Of a stretch of DNA of 64,000 nt, positions 10,080 through 17,142 are shown piece after piece (the first letter of the stretch is position 1; every line of letters begins with the position of its first letter). The DNA is from Vibrio algicola (GTDB lineage: Bacteria > Pseudomonadota > Gammaproteobacteria > Enterobacterales > Vibrionaceae): contig NZ_CP045700.1 in the NCBI RefSeq assembly GCF_009601765.2, forward strand, positions 62,001-126,000, written 5' to 3'. Made by a program: the position numbers and the translations under genes. The notes below the pieces were generated by a model. The model did not search any database. It was not told the DNA's origin and saw only the letters and a program-made list of their open reading frames with translations.

Positions 10080-10939
10080 CATCTGATCGTTCATGCTTCG
10101 CATCAACTAAAACTGCGCACCTTGTTCACAAAAGGCGTAAACAAAGTGCGTTAACCATCCTCGCTTTCATTTCGTTCTTGCTTGCGGATACTAATAACAA
10201 TAATGCCATGTTGCTCAACACTCCAAGCCTAACGGGCCACTTCCTACCCGTTTTCACGTAAAAACGCATCATGGACAAAAACGTGTTCCGCTGCGCGCAA
10301 CTGCCCATCATGCAAACGTCAAAAAGGGCAGGGCGGCACCGTCAGTCTCTCCGTAGCAACCTGCCTTAAAAGCTTTATTTTCTTCCCCCATCCCCCAAGC
10401 ATGGGGGTATGTGCTCAAGTTCAACATAATGTGGAATAATGCGAAATCACACATGCCTTATCGCCAGCAAGCTGTCGGGCATTGAGTGGCTTCAAGCATT
10501 ATTTGACATTATGTTAAATTTTCACCACCGCACTAAACAACGTGCTACAAGGAAGCCAGCTTCGCCGGCACTGTTTTTATCTGCCTTGCCCAAAAAGACA
10601 GGCAAAGCAGGGCAGTTGGCAGTCGCATCAAGCACAAAAAACGTGCTTAATACGGCAAGGTTCATCATGATCTTTTTGCTCAACTTTCGCGGTATTCTTT
10701 CTTTTGCCCGTTCCGGCCAATCCATAAAAGGCGCAAGCTGTTTTACGGAAGTGCCACCACATCCCCCGCCCACCCTGAGCTGCGCCCCCGTTCTTTGTTA
10801 AGGGAGCAGGTTAGTTGTGGTGCGTTATTCTGTTTCTTTTCGTTTATCTGGTGTGATTTATCAGGCGCAGCGGTGTGCGTGTCGTGGTAGCTCGATAATT
10901 TAACCTCTTGCCTTTTCTATCAATAGCCCTAAAATGATA
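10080..10939. other. 860-bp stretch without a recognisable gene
   Basis: This segment is more GC-rich than the resolvase cargo around it and contains C-runs (CCCCCATCCCCC near 10386-10397). Open frames of about 60-120 codons exist on both strands (for example 10439-10801 on the plus strand), but none has a plausible ribosome site, codon use or family motif. I see only the inverted repeat at 10116-10151 in it. Confidence 0.5.
10116..10151. repeat. Imperfect inverted repeat downstream of the 195-aa gene
   Basis: CGCACCTTGTTCAC (10117-10130) pairs with GTAAACAAAGTGCG (10138-10151) with two mismatches around a 7-base loop. There is no T-tract, so it is not a classic terminator. It could be an attachment or processing hairpin. 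Confidence 0.45.
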
Positions 10940-10955
10940 CTGTGTTTATATACAG
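10940..10955 (+). promoter_or_regulatory. LexA (SOS) box upstream of umuD
   Basis: The sequence CTGTGTTTATATACAG fits the gammaproteobacterial LexA consensus CTGT-N8-ACAG exactly, with the expected AT-rich spacer. It ends 15 bp before the umuD ATG at 10971, so LexA would block transcription of umuDC until DNA damage. Confidence 0.93.
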
Positions 10956-10970
10956 TATTTTAAGGGTTTT

Positions 10971-11375
10971 ATGAAAGTCATTCCTATTTCCGCCGGTGCC
11001 GGTATCACGGGCTTTGAGTCGCCAGCAGCCGAATATTCTCAATTGAGTTTATCGCTTGATGATTTGTTAGTTGAGCACCCAAGTTCAACCTTTCTGTGCA
11101 AAGCTTGTGGTGACTCGATGCAAAATGTCGGCATCTTTAGTCAGGATATTTTGATCGTGGATCGCCATGAAGTGGCCAAGAATCTAGATGTGGTCGTGGC
11201 CAATTTCAATGGTGAATTTGTGTGCAAAATCATTGATATGAAAAATCGACTATTGCTGTCTGCAAATGAAAAAATTCAACCGGTGGCGGTGTTCGATTAC
11301 GATCAATTTTCGATTGAAGGCGTGGTCGTGCGCTCGATCCGCTGTCATCGTCCAAGTTATTTACTCGCGAGCTAA
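10971..11375 (+). CDS. umuD: UmuD, DNA polymerase V manager subunit
   Basis: The 134-aa protein belongs to the LexA/UmuD S24 self-cleaving family. The catalytic serine is in CGDSMQN and the lysine in FVCKII, the normal Ser-Lys dyad. The expected cleavage region is GITGFESPAAEY near residues 12-23, where E. coli UmuD has Cys-Gly before FPSPAADY; here the pair is Thr-Gly. After RecA-stimulated cleavage UmuD' would join UmuC to form polymerase V for translesion synthesis. It is preceded by a LexA box, and umuC starts 4 bp after the stop. It lies in a mobile-DNA region, like many plasmid- or ICE-borne umuDC/rumAB operons. Confidence 0.95.
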   Translation: MKVIPISAGAGITGFESPAAEYSQLSLSLDDLLVEHPSSTFLCKACGDSMQNVGIFSQDILIVDRHEVAKNLDVVVANFNGEFVCKIIDMKNRLLLSANEKIQPVAVFDYDQFSIEGVVVRSIRCHRPSYLLAS

Positions 11376-11379
11376 CACC

Positions 11380-12636
11380 ATGTTTGCGCTGGTCGATGCC
11401 AATGCCTTTTATTGCAGCGCCGAGCAGGTGTTTCGTCCTGATCTGCGTGGCAAGCCTTTGGTGGTGCTATCTAATAATGATGGCTGCATTGTGGCGGCCA
11501 ATCGACAAGCCAAAGAACTTGGCATTCCTAAATTTGCCCCTTTTTTTAAAGTGCGCGAGTTATGTGAAAAGCAAGGGGTGATCGCCTTATCGTCTAATTA
11601 TGAACTGTATGCGGATCTCTCGGCCAAAATGATGGCGGTGATCGGACGCTTTGCTCCTGTTCAGCATATTTACTCGATTGATGAATCATTCTTATCTTTG
11701 AGACACTGTCACCAAGCCATTCCTTGTTTGCGAACTCATGGCGCACTGATCCGTCGCGCGGTGTGGAAAGAGTGTCGTTTGCCGGTGTGCGTTGGGATGG
11801 GAGAAACCCTTACGTTGGCCAAGCTTGCCAACCATGCCGCCAAGAAAATCGAAGGCTATCAAGGGGTGTGCATTCTCAATAATGAGACAGCGCGACAACA
11901 GGTATTAAAATCGGTCGATGTGAGTGAGGTGTGGGGGATTGGGCGACGATTGAGTGCCAAATTAAAAGTGATGAAAGTACATACAGCGTGGGATTTATCT
12001 CGCCTTGAACCGGCTGTCGCGCAACGCCAATTTAACGTTGAAGTTGAGCGGACCGTGCGTGAGTTAAACGGTCAGGTGTGCAAGAGTTGGGATCAAATCC
12101 GAGCCGATAAAAAACAGATATTCTCAACTCGTAGTGTCGGTGAGCGGATCGTCGATTTGCATTCATTACAACAAGCACTTAGCAAGCATACCGCCATTGC
12201 GGCCTATAAAGCACGGCAGCAACACAGTTTATGCAAAGTGTTGATGTGTTTTGCAGCCAGCTCTCCTTATGATGCCAAGCCGGTATCACATAAAATGGTG
12301 CATTCCTTTGCGTATCCCACCTCTGATACCACCGTGCTCACTCATACGGTCATGGCAATGGCGAAAGCAATGTTTCAGCAAGGTGAGCGTTATTACAAAA
12401 TTGGGGTTGGGTTGTTAGATTTAATGGAAGGCAAGCACGCTCAGATTGATTTTTTGAATCCAAAGCCCGACGATCCTCGCTTAATGGCGGTGTTTGATGG
12501 ATTAAATCAACGTTATGGAACCGACAGCGTCTTTTTGGCAGCGCAAGGGATTGAGCATAAATGGGCAATGAGGCGAGAAATGTTGTCGCCTCAATATACG
12601 ACCAAATGGGGGGATCTGCCGGTAGTGAGGTGTTAG
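11380..12636 (+). CDS. umuC: UmuC, Y-family DNA polymerase V catalytic subunit
   Basis: The 418-aa protein starts at ATG 11380; an upstream in-frame start at 11266 would overlap umuD and is rejected. Y-family motifs are the metal-binding MFALVDANAFYCSAE at the N-terminus, the LSNNDGCIVAANRQAKELG finger/palm segment, and the catalytic YSIDESFLSL. A little-finger domain and a C-terminal DUF4113-type tail (NPKPDDPRLMAVFDGLNQRYG) follow. Length is normal (E. coli 422 aa). It performs error-prone synthesis past lesions with UmuD'2 and RecA. It forms a two-gene SOS operon with umuD. A 15-copy repeat array begins 8 bp after the stop. Confidence 0.96.
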   Translation: MFALVDANAFYCSAEQVFRPDLRGKPLVVLSNNDGCIVAANRQAKELGIPKFAPFFKVRELCEKQGVIALSSNYELYADLSAKMMAVIGRFAPVQHIYSIDESFLSLRHCHQAIPCLRTHGALIRRAVWKECRLPVCVGMGETLTLAKLANHAAKKIEGYQGVCILNNETARQQVLKSVDVSEVWGIGRRLSAKLKVMKVHTAWDLSRLEPAVAQRQFNVEVERTVRELNGQVCKSWDQIRADKKQIFSTRSVGERIVDLHSLQQALSKHTAIAAYKARQQHSLCKVLMCFAASSPYDAKPVSHKMVHSFAYPTSDTTVLTHTVMAMAKAMFQQGERYYKIGVGLLDLMEGKHAQIDFLNPKPDDPRLMAVFDGLNQRYGTDSVFLAAQGIEHKWAMRREMLSPQYTTKWGDLPVVRC

Positions 12637-12644
12637 GGTACTGT

Positions 12645-12963
12645 AACTAACACCACTTTAGTTCCAACTAACACCACTTTAATTCCAACTAACGCCACTT
12701 TACTTCCAACTAACACCACTTTAATTCGCAACTAACACCACTTTACTTCCAACTAACACCACTTTACTTCCAACTAACACCACTTTAGTTCGCAACTAAC
12801 GCCACTTTAGTTCCAACTAACGCCACTTTAGTTCGCAACTAACGCCACTTTAGTTCGCAACTAACGCCACTTTAGTTCCAACTAACACCACTTTAATTCC
12901 AACTAACACCACTTTACTTCCAACTAACGCCACTTTAGTTCCAACTAACACCACTTTAGTTCG
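12645..12963. repeat. Array of 15 tandem 21/22-bp repeats
   Basis: The unit starts AACTAAC, then A or G, CCACTTTA, a variable base (G, A or C), and TTC ending in C or GC. Eleven units are 21 bp and four (units 4, 7, 9 and 10) are 22 bp, giving exactly 319 bp with no spacers. When the variable base is G, AACTAA and TTAGTT form an inverted pair with a 7-base loop. The array begins 8 bp after umuC. Its regularity recalls plasmid iterons or partition-site repeats, but no replication or partition gene is adjacent. 12964-13149 after it has nothing recognisable. Confidence 0.95.
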
Positions 12964-13149
12964 AAGTTAACTATGAATCAGGATAAACAAACACTTCAAG
13001 TAGGGTTTCATTTTAAGTCAATATTTTCTAATTTTTTAATAATGCTTTCACACCATAGAATGAATTAGGTGCAAAAATAGTGATACAACTTATAAAAATC
13101 CCTATTCCTATAACAAAATAGATAGCTATCATTAAGTTAGTCCTTATTT

Positions 13150-13978
13150 GGTTCTGTCGCAAACTCAGATTGTGGGTTCTAAATTAAAGAGGCACTTTTC
13201 CTCAGATATAATTATGCAGCTAAAGAATAAAACTGCTCCCATGACGTCATTTCTTCTGAGTTAATCATCTGTCCTTGCTTAATCATGGAGCAGATTTCAA
13301 CACCTGCCAAGGTTGATTCTGCACCAATCCAAGACTTCCATCCTAAACATTGATGCATTTTACCTTTCACTTTTCGATGACTTTGTTCAACAATATTGTT
13401 GAGGTATTTAACTGCCAATACTTCGATCATACGCAACATGTATCCACCTAACCAAAGGCTAATATTGATGGTATCTAACGCTGCTGCATTCGCGCCACTT
13501 TTATCGATAACAACTTTACTTGTCAATCCACTACTGCCTATCGCTTTATCAAAGAAGGCCCGTGCATCCTGTTCATTACGCGTTTCACTCAAATAGAAAT
13601 CAATAATAGCGCCATACTTATCGACGGCTCTATAGTAGTAGACCCACTTACCTTTGACCTTAATATAGGTCTCATCCATGCGCCATGAATCAGCTACTTT
13701 ACGTTTTCTTTTTCTGAAATTGACTTCAAGTAATGGCGCATATTTTATCACCCAACGATTTAATGTTGAGTGGTCAAAGCGGATATTTCGCTCAGCAAAA
13801 ATCTATTCTATTTCCCGGTAACTTAATTTGTACGCTAAGTAATAACGAAGTGCTTGCATGATGATCTCTTGCAGGAAATGGCATCCTGAAAAGTTAAGTT
13901 TCATGTTAATAATACTCCGTTATTGTGACGTTGCATTATCAATATATCGCTTAACTTCGTCAACTTTGCGACAGAACC
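13150..13978 (-). mobile_element. IS6-type element, isoform A, both ends present
   Basis: Perfect 14-bp inverted repeats lie at 13150-13163 (GGTTCTGTCGCAAA) and 13965-13978. The 829-bp length is normal for the IS6 family. The single transposase gene on the minus strand has an internal amber codon. I see no 8-bp direct repeat in the flanks (CCTTATTT on the left, AGTTTTCG on the right), consistent with recombination after insertion. Confidence 0.92.
13212..13904 (-). pseudogene. IS6-family transposase with internal amber stop
   Basis: Reading from ATG at 13904, the frame gives an N-terminal zinc/HTH part (MKLNFSGCHFLQEIIMQALR, then YKLSYREIE). A TAG codon at 13805-13803 (codon 34) stands where Glu is usual in the EIEEIFAERNI motif. 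The frame then continues through DHSTLNRWVIKYAP and the complete DDE domain (MDETYIKVKG, VIDKSGAN, NIVEQSHRKVKGK) to the stop at 13212. A single base change would restore a 230-codon transposase. Otherwise the element depends on another copy or amber suppression. Confidence 0.9.
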
Positions 13979-14049
13979 AGTTTTCGTGGTATTTGAAGTG
14001 AAACGTGATCGCGAGCCAAAAGAAAGGCCGCTAGATTCACAGTATTAGC

Positions 14050-14124
14050 GTTGACACCTTAGCACGTCACAATGATGCGATTTGCTACAATAGAAGCTAT
14101 GCGCTACAATAATAAAAATCAACT
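14050..14124 (+). promoter_or_regulatory. Promoter/operator region of the toxin-antitoxin pair
   Basis: TTGACA is at about 14052-14057 and TACAAT occurs at about 14086 and 14104. GCTACAATA is repeated (about 14084 and 14102), flanking AAGCTATGC. Such repeated short sites in front of type II toxin-antitoxin genes usually bind the antitoxin. The -35/-10 spacing is not ideal, so the exact promoter is uncertain. Confidence 0.45.
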
Positions 14125-14142
14125 TTAAATAGGATACTTAAA

Positions 14143-14364
14143 ATGGCTACAGCAAGCATTAGATTAGATCAAGACCTTGTACAAAAAGCTACCATTATGG
14201 CTAAAGCATTTAGCCGTACCGCACCAAAACAAATTGAACACTGGGCTAAAATTGGTGAAATGATGGAAGATAACCCAGAATTACCATATGAGTTTGTAAA
14301 ACAAGCAATTATTGCCAAAGCTGAAAAAGAAGCAGGAAAGTTGGAGAACTATAATTTTGGCTAA
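14143..14364 (+). CDS. ParD-like antitoxin
   Basis: The 73-aa protein starts MATASIRLDQDLVQKATIMA, the ribbon-helix-helix-like opening of ParD_like antitoxins. It continues RTAPKQIEHWAKIGEMMEDN, a segment typical of that family, and ends in a lysine/glutamate-rich tail likely to wrap the toxin. Start ATG 14143 follows AGGATACTT. The 3' end overlaps the toxin frame by 8 bp, so translation is probably coupled. It would neutralise the downstream RelE-like toxin and repress the pair. The operon lies among insertion sequences, where such modules commonly stabilise accessory DNA. Confidence 0.82.
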   Translation: MATASIRLDQDLVQKATIMAKAFSRTAPKQIEHWAKIGEMMEDNPELPYEFVKQAIIAKAEKEAGKLENYNFG

Positions 14365-14647
14365 GATAACTCAAATTTTACAGACACCTACATTTAAGAA
14401 AGCAGTAAAAAAGCTACATAAAAATCAGAAGCTTGATCTTGATAATGCAGTTAAAGAACTAATGAAAGAGCCATTATTAGGAGAGCAAAAGAAAGGTGAC
14501 TTGTCATTTTTACGTGTTTATAGATTCAAAATGGTTAAGCAATTAACGTTACTTGGTTACAGTTATGAAGATGGCACCGTCACCCTTGAGCTAATGGCAT
14601 TAGGATCTCATGAAAACTTTTACCGTGATGTTAAAAATATCTTCTGA
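14357..14647 (+). CDS. RelE/ParE-superfamily toxin
   Basis: The likely start is TTG at 14357 inside the antitoxin's last codons, giving 96 aa (AKITQILQTPTFKKAVKKLH...). An ATG at 14312 in the same frame would overlap the antitoxin by 53 bp. Family marks are FKKAVKKLHKNQKLDLDNAV, PLLGEQKKGDLSFLRVYRFK and the end LMALGSHENFYRDVK. These agree with RelE-type mRNA interferases encoded after ParD-like antitoxins. Whether it cuts mRNA on the ribosome cannot be told from sequence. Both genes appear intact. Confidence 0.83.
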   Translation: MAKITQILQTPTFKKAVKKLHKNQKLDLDNAVKELMKEPLLGEQKKGDLSFLRVYRFKMVKQLTLLGYSYEDGTVTLELMALGSHENFYRDVKNIF

Positions 14648-14831
14648 GTCATAGCGAGAATATAGAATTACTCCAAGCTTCGCATAATTATTCTTTTCAA
14701 TATTCAGAATATGAAAACTACTCAAAATCGAGAATAATGGTTTTTATGCGTTGGGATTTTGTTCTATTTAGCGCATGACATTAGGCTATACCCTATGATC
14801 ACATATAAAAATGGCAGTTTTTATATATTTG

Positions 14832-14878
14832 TCATAACCTATATGGCACACCAAGTTGGATCATAACTTAAATGTCAC
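14832..14878. repeat. Two 18-bp direct repeats before a resolvase gene
   Basis: TCATAACCTATATGGCAC (14832-14849) and TCATAACTTAAATGTCAC (14861-14878) agree at 15 of 18 positions, with a period of 29 bp. They end 12 bp before the serine recombinase ATG at 14891. Resolvases commonly bind sub-sites just upstream of their own gene, so this may be part of a res site. The rest of 14648-14831 is AT-rich with no gene. Confidence 0.5.
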
Positions 14879-14890
14879 TTAGGGTGAATT

Positions 14891-15526
14891 ATGTACATCT
14901 TTGGTTACCTTAGAGTATCAACAAGCGACCAAAATGCAAAACGGGCACAGAGTACCTTACAGAAGTTTGTACAGGATAAAGGTTTTCGTATAGCTGGATG
15001 GTATATTGAAAATGAGTCAGGTGCTTCTCTGCAAAGACCAGAACTTCTTCGTTTACTTGATGATGCTGCGAAAGGTGATGCAATCATCATTGAACAGATA
15101 GATAGGCTTTCTCGTCTGGATGAGAAAAGCTGGTTCACATTAAAAGAAATGCTGCACGAGAAAGAACTCAAAGTGATTAGTCTGGATTTACCAACCAGTC
15201 ATATCGCATTCTCTCCCCAAATCACCGATGAATTTACCGGATCGATGATCAAAGCAATAAATAGCATGATGATGGATATGCTGGCTGCTATCGCAAGAAA
15301 AGATTACCAAGATCGCCGCCGCCGTCAGTGTGAAGGAATAAAGAAAGCCAAAGAAGAAGGTAAATACAAAGGACGTCAAGCAGACTCAGATCTACACGAA
15401 AAAATCTATCAGCTACGAGTTATCAACAAGCTGAGTATTAGTGATACCGCCAAACTCACCAATGTTTCGGATCGTACAGTAATACGGGTGGCGAAGAAGT
15501 TAGCAATTGAACGTTCATTGGGATAA
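14891..15526 (+). CDS. Serine recombinase, resolvase/invertase family
   Basis: The 211-aa protein has a catalytic serine in GYLRVSTSDQNAKRAQ near residue 10. The active-site region is IIIEQIDRLSRLDEKSW, where the usual KxDRLxR is replaced by EQIDRLSR. A central helix (MMMDMLAAIARKDYQDRRRR) and a C-terminal helix-turn-helix (LSISDTAKLTNVSDRTVIRV) complete the fold. It resembles plasmid and transposon site-specific recombinases of the PinE/Hin-type clade. Start ATG 14891 follows TAGGGTG. It is a different lineage from the enzyme at 8948-9505. The 3' end abuts a restriction-enzyme fragment. Confidence 0.88.
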   Translation: MYIFGYLRVSTSDQNAKRAQSTLQKFVQDKGFRIAGWYIENESGASLQRPELLRLLDDAAKGDAIIIEQIDRLSRLDEKSWFTLKEMLHEKELKVISLDLPTSHIAFSPQITDEFTGSMIKAINSMMMDMLAAIARKDYQDRRRRQCEGIKKAKEEGKYKGRQADSDLHEKIYQLRVINKLSISDTAKLTNVSDRTVIRVAKKLAIERSLG

Positions 15527-15852
15527 TGAATTTGTTCCTATGGCACAAAAAGGGCAAAGAATTGATACGCTTTTAAAATCCGAAGATGGTCAACATTATG
15601 CCGTTGTAGATGCTAAATATTATGGAGCTCAATCTCCAAACACAGCCCCAGGTTGGTCCGATTTAGTGAAACAATTTTTCTATGTAAATGCAGTGGAAGA
15701 AGTGGCAGGTTCCACCGTAAAAGTGACTAATCATTTTATTTTTCCAGGCAGCAAATCAAAGTTGAAAGCAGCCTATGTAGCCCACAGAAACAAATCTATT
15801 TCTAGTGAAAATGATTGCTTATCTAACTACCCACCCATTCACTGCCATTATC
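15507..15852 (+). pseudogene. Restriction endonuclease fragment, LlaJI-like
   Basis: The frame shows DNEFVPMAQKGQRIDTLL, then HYAVVDAKYYGAQSPNTAPG and SDLVKQFFYVNAV. A VDAKYY strand is the D-x-K core of a PD-(D/E)XK nuclease, and the following P..sDl.KQ.fY pattern recalls LlaJI-type type II restriction enzymes. The N-terminal part is absent: the frame begins at the end of the resolvase gene. The C-terminus is cut by the IS6-type end at 15853, and the last 18 codons of the open frame are transposon DNA. No methyltransferase is in the window. It is therefore a remnant of a lost restriction system; the subfamily name is uncertain. Confidence 0.6.
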
Positions 15853-16380
15853 GGTTCTGTCGCAAAGTTTTAATAAGCGGCTATTGCACTAATCTCCAGG
15901 CGTAATTACGCTACGAGACCGTAAAACTGTTCCCAACTAGATAATCCATTTGGATTATCTAGTTGTTCATTTTTGATCATCGTCCACAATTCGATACCGG
16001 CTAGTGTATTGCTCGCCCCCTCATCACTTTTCCAGCCTAGGCATTGATGCATCTTTCCTTTCACCTTTCTGTGACTTTGCTCAACCATATTATTCAAATA
16101 CTTCACTTGGAGTACTTCAATTAATTCGAGCATTCGGCCTGACAACCAAAGTTGAACATTAAGGTGGTGCAAGGCTAAGGCATTCGCACCACTCTTATCG
16201 ATGACGACTTTTTTAGGTAAGCCGTGTTGTTCAAACGCCTTATTGAAAAAGGCACGAGCAGCCGTTTCATCTCGACGGGGAGACAATAAAAAGTCGATCA
16301 CCTGACCACGATTATCAACGGCTCGATAATAGTAAAGCCATTGCCCTTTTACTTTAATCAATCAAACTTTGCGACAGAAC
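15853..16380 (-). mobile_element. IS6-type element, isoform B, internally deleted (left flank of island)
   Basis: The ends are GGTTCTGTCGCAAA at 15853-15866 and the inverse TTTGCGACAGAAC at 16368-16380, followed by T instead of C. The length is only 528 bp. The N-terminal half of the transposase gene is deleted right up to about 25 bp from the inner end. It is the same isoform as 25199-25920 but in the opposite orientation; the two flank the 16381-25198 island. Confidence 0.88.
15906..16361 (-). pseudogene. IS6-family transposase, C-terminal fragment (isoform B)
   Basis: The open frame gives IKVKGQWLYYYRAVDNRGQV onward, including the second Asp motif VVIDKSGANA and the final Glu in NNMVEQSHRKVKGKMHQCLG. 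The first catalytic Asp (MDETY) and the helix-turn-helix are deleted. It is nearly identical to 25382-25867, differing at one residue in LDNPNGL versus LDNLNGL. Confidence 0.88.
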
Positions 16381-16410
16381 TTAAATGCGTAACCTTGTTA
16401 ACGATTAAAA

Positions 16411-17142
16411 TCACGCGGCTTCACCCGCTCCCTTTATCGATTGTTCACTGTTTTCCACCAATATTGCAGTAGCCGTTTGTTTTAACTGCAACCATTCCTG
16501 ATCGTCTACCGTTATGCCGTTATGCCAAGCATTGTGTTGCGCTTGAGACTGTTCGCTGGCATCGATATGAATGCTGTACCCGTCTGATAACGCCTCCACA
16601 TCAAAATCTTGCACTGATAATTCGATAGTCATGCTGTGACAATCGAGCTGATCGGTGACTAATACATTGGATAAAAACAATTCTGGGGCAACGCACCCTC
16701 GGTTGATGATATACATGGTATGTTTTGAGCTGCTGCCATTGGTCCATTTGGCCGTACACGCGATCCCTTTTGCTGCTAGTTTAACTAGTTCGCTGTAGGC
16801 CAGCCAGCGGTTATGGCAGTGCGTTAGCTCTATTTTCATGGTTTTCGAGCCAATCATTTTCTCAATCGCGTAGTCTATGATGACGGGAAGGTGGCACGCC
16901 AAGCTGCAGCGATGTAAGTCTGCAGTGATGAGCCCTTGTGCGGTCTGCGTGATATCCGCGGGGCAATCTTGGTCATGATCGATATAGGTGCTCGCATTAT
17001 TGAAGTGGCGGACACCATGTAATCCCACCATCTGTAAGTCTGCGACCATGTTAGCGATGACGTCAGCCTCTCCACATGAGCGGCGCATACCGAGAAACGC
17101 CTTGTTGACGGCGGCGACAAGTTCATTGTGAGAGACGATCAT
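16411..17142 (-). CDS. DUF3726 family protein
   Basis: The 243-aa protein starts MIVSHNELVAAVNKAFLGMR, followed by CGEADVIANMVADLQMVGLHG, which I recognise as the opening of the DUF3726 family. No signal peptide or membrane segment is visible. The N-terminal region (to about residue 60) resembles the opening helices of malate/L-lactate dehydrogenase-like oxidoreductases, but this is only an impression. The gene overlaps the upstream 578-aa gene by 4 bp (ATGA-type), so the two are translationally coupled and probably act together. It is the last gene of the island's catabolic operon. Function is unknown; context points to metabolism of a BCCT-imported compound. Confidence 0.8.
   Translation of the reverse strand: MIVSHNELVAAVNKAFLGMRRSCGEADVIANMVADLQMVGLHGVRHFNNASTYIDHDQDCPADITQTAQGLITADLHRCSLACHLPVIIDYAIEKMIGSKTMKIELTHCHNRWLAYSELVKLAAKGIACTAKWTNGSSSKHTMYIINRGCVAPELFLSNVLVTDQLDCHSMTIELSVQDFDVEALSDGYSIHIDASEQSQAQHNAWHNGITVDDQEWLQLKQTATAILVENSEQSIKGAGEAA

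Noticed and set aside
10116..10151. Integron attC site
   Set aside because: There is an imperfect hairpin and a GTTAAC nearby, but no pair of R/L boxes in the right arrangement, no VCR-like consensus and no cassette array.
10439..10801. 120-aa coding sequence
   Set aside because: No ribosome site or family motif, unusual codon use, and a competing frame on the opposite strand. It looks like chance open frame in GC-richer DNA.
11266..11379. Upstream start of UmuC
   Set aside because: It would overlap umuD by 110 bp and add 38 residues not found in Y-family polymerases.
12645..12963. CRISPR array
   Set aside because: The units are directly contiguous without spacers, and no cas gene is present.
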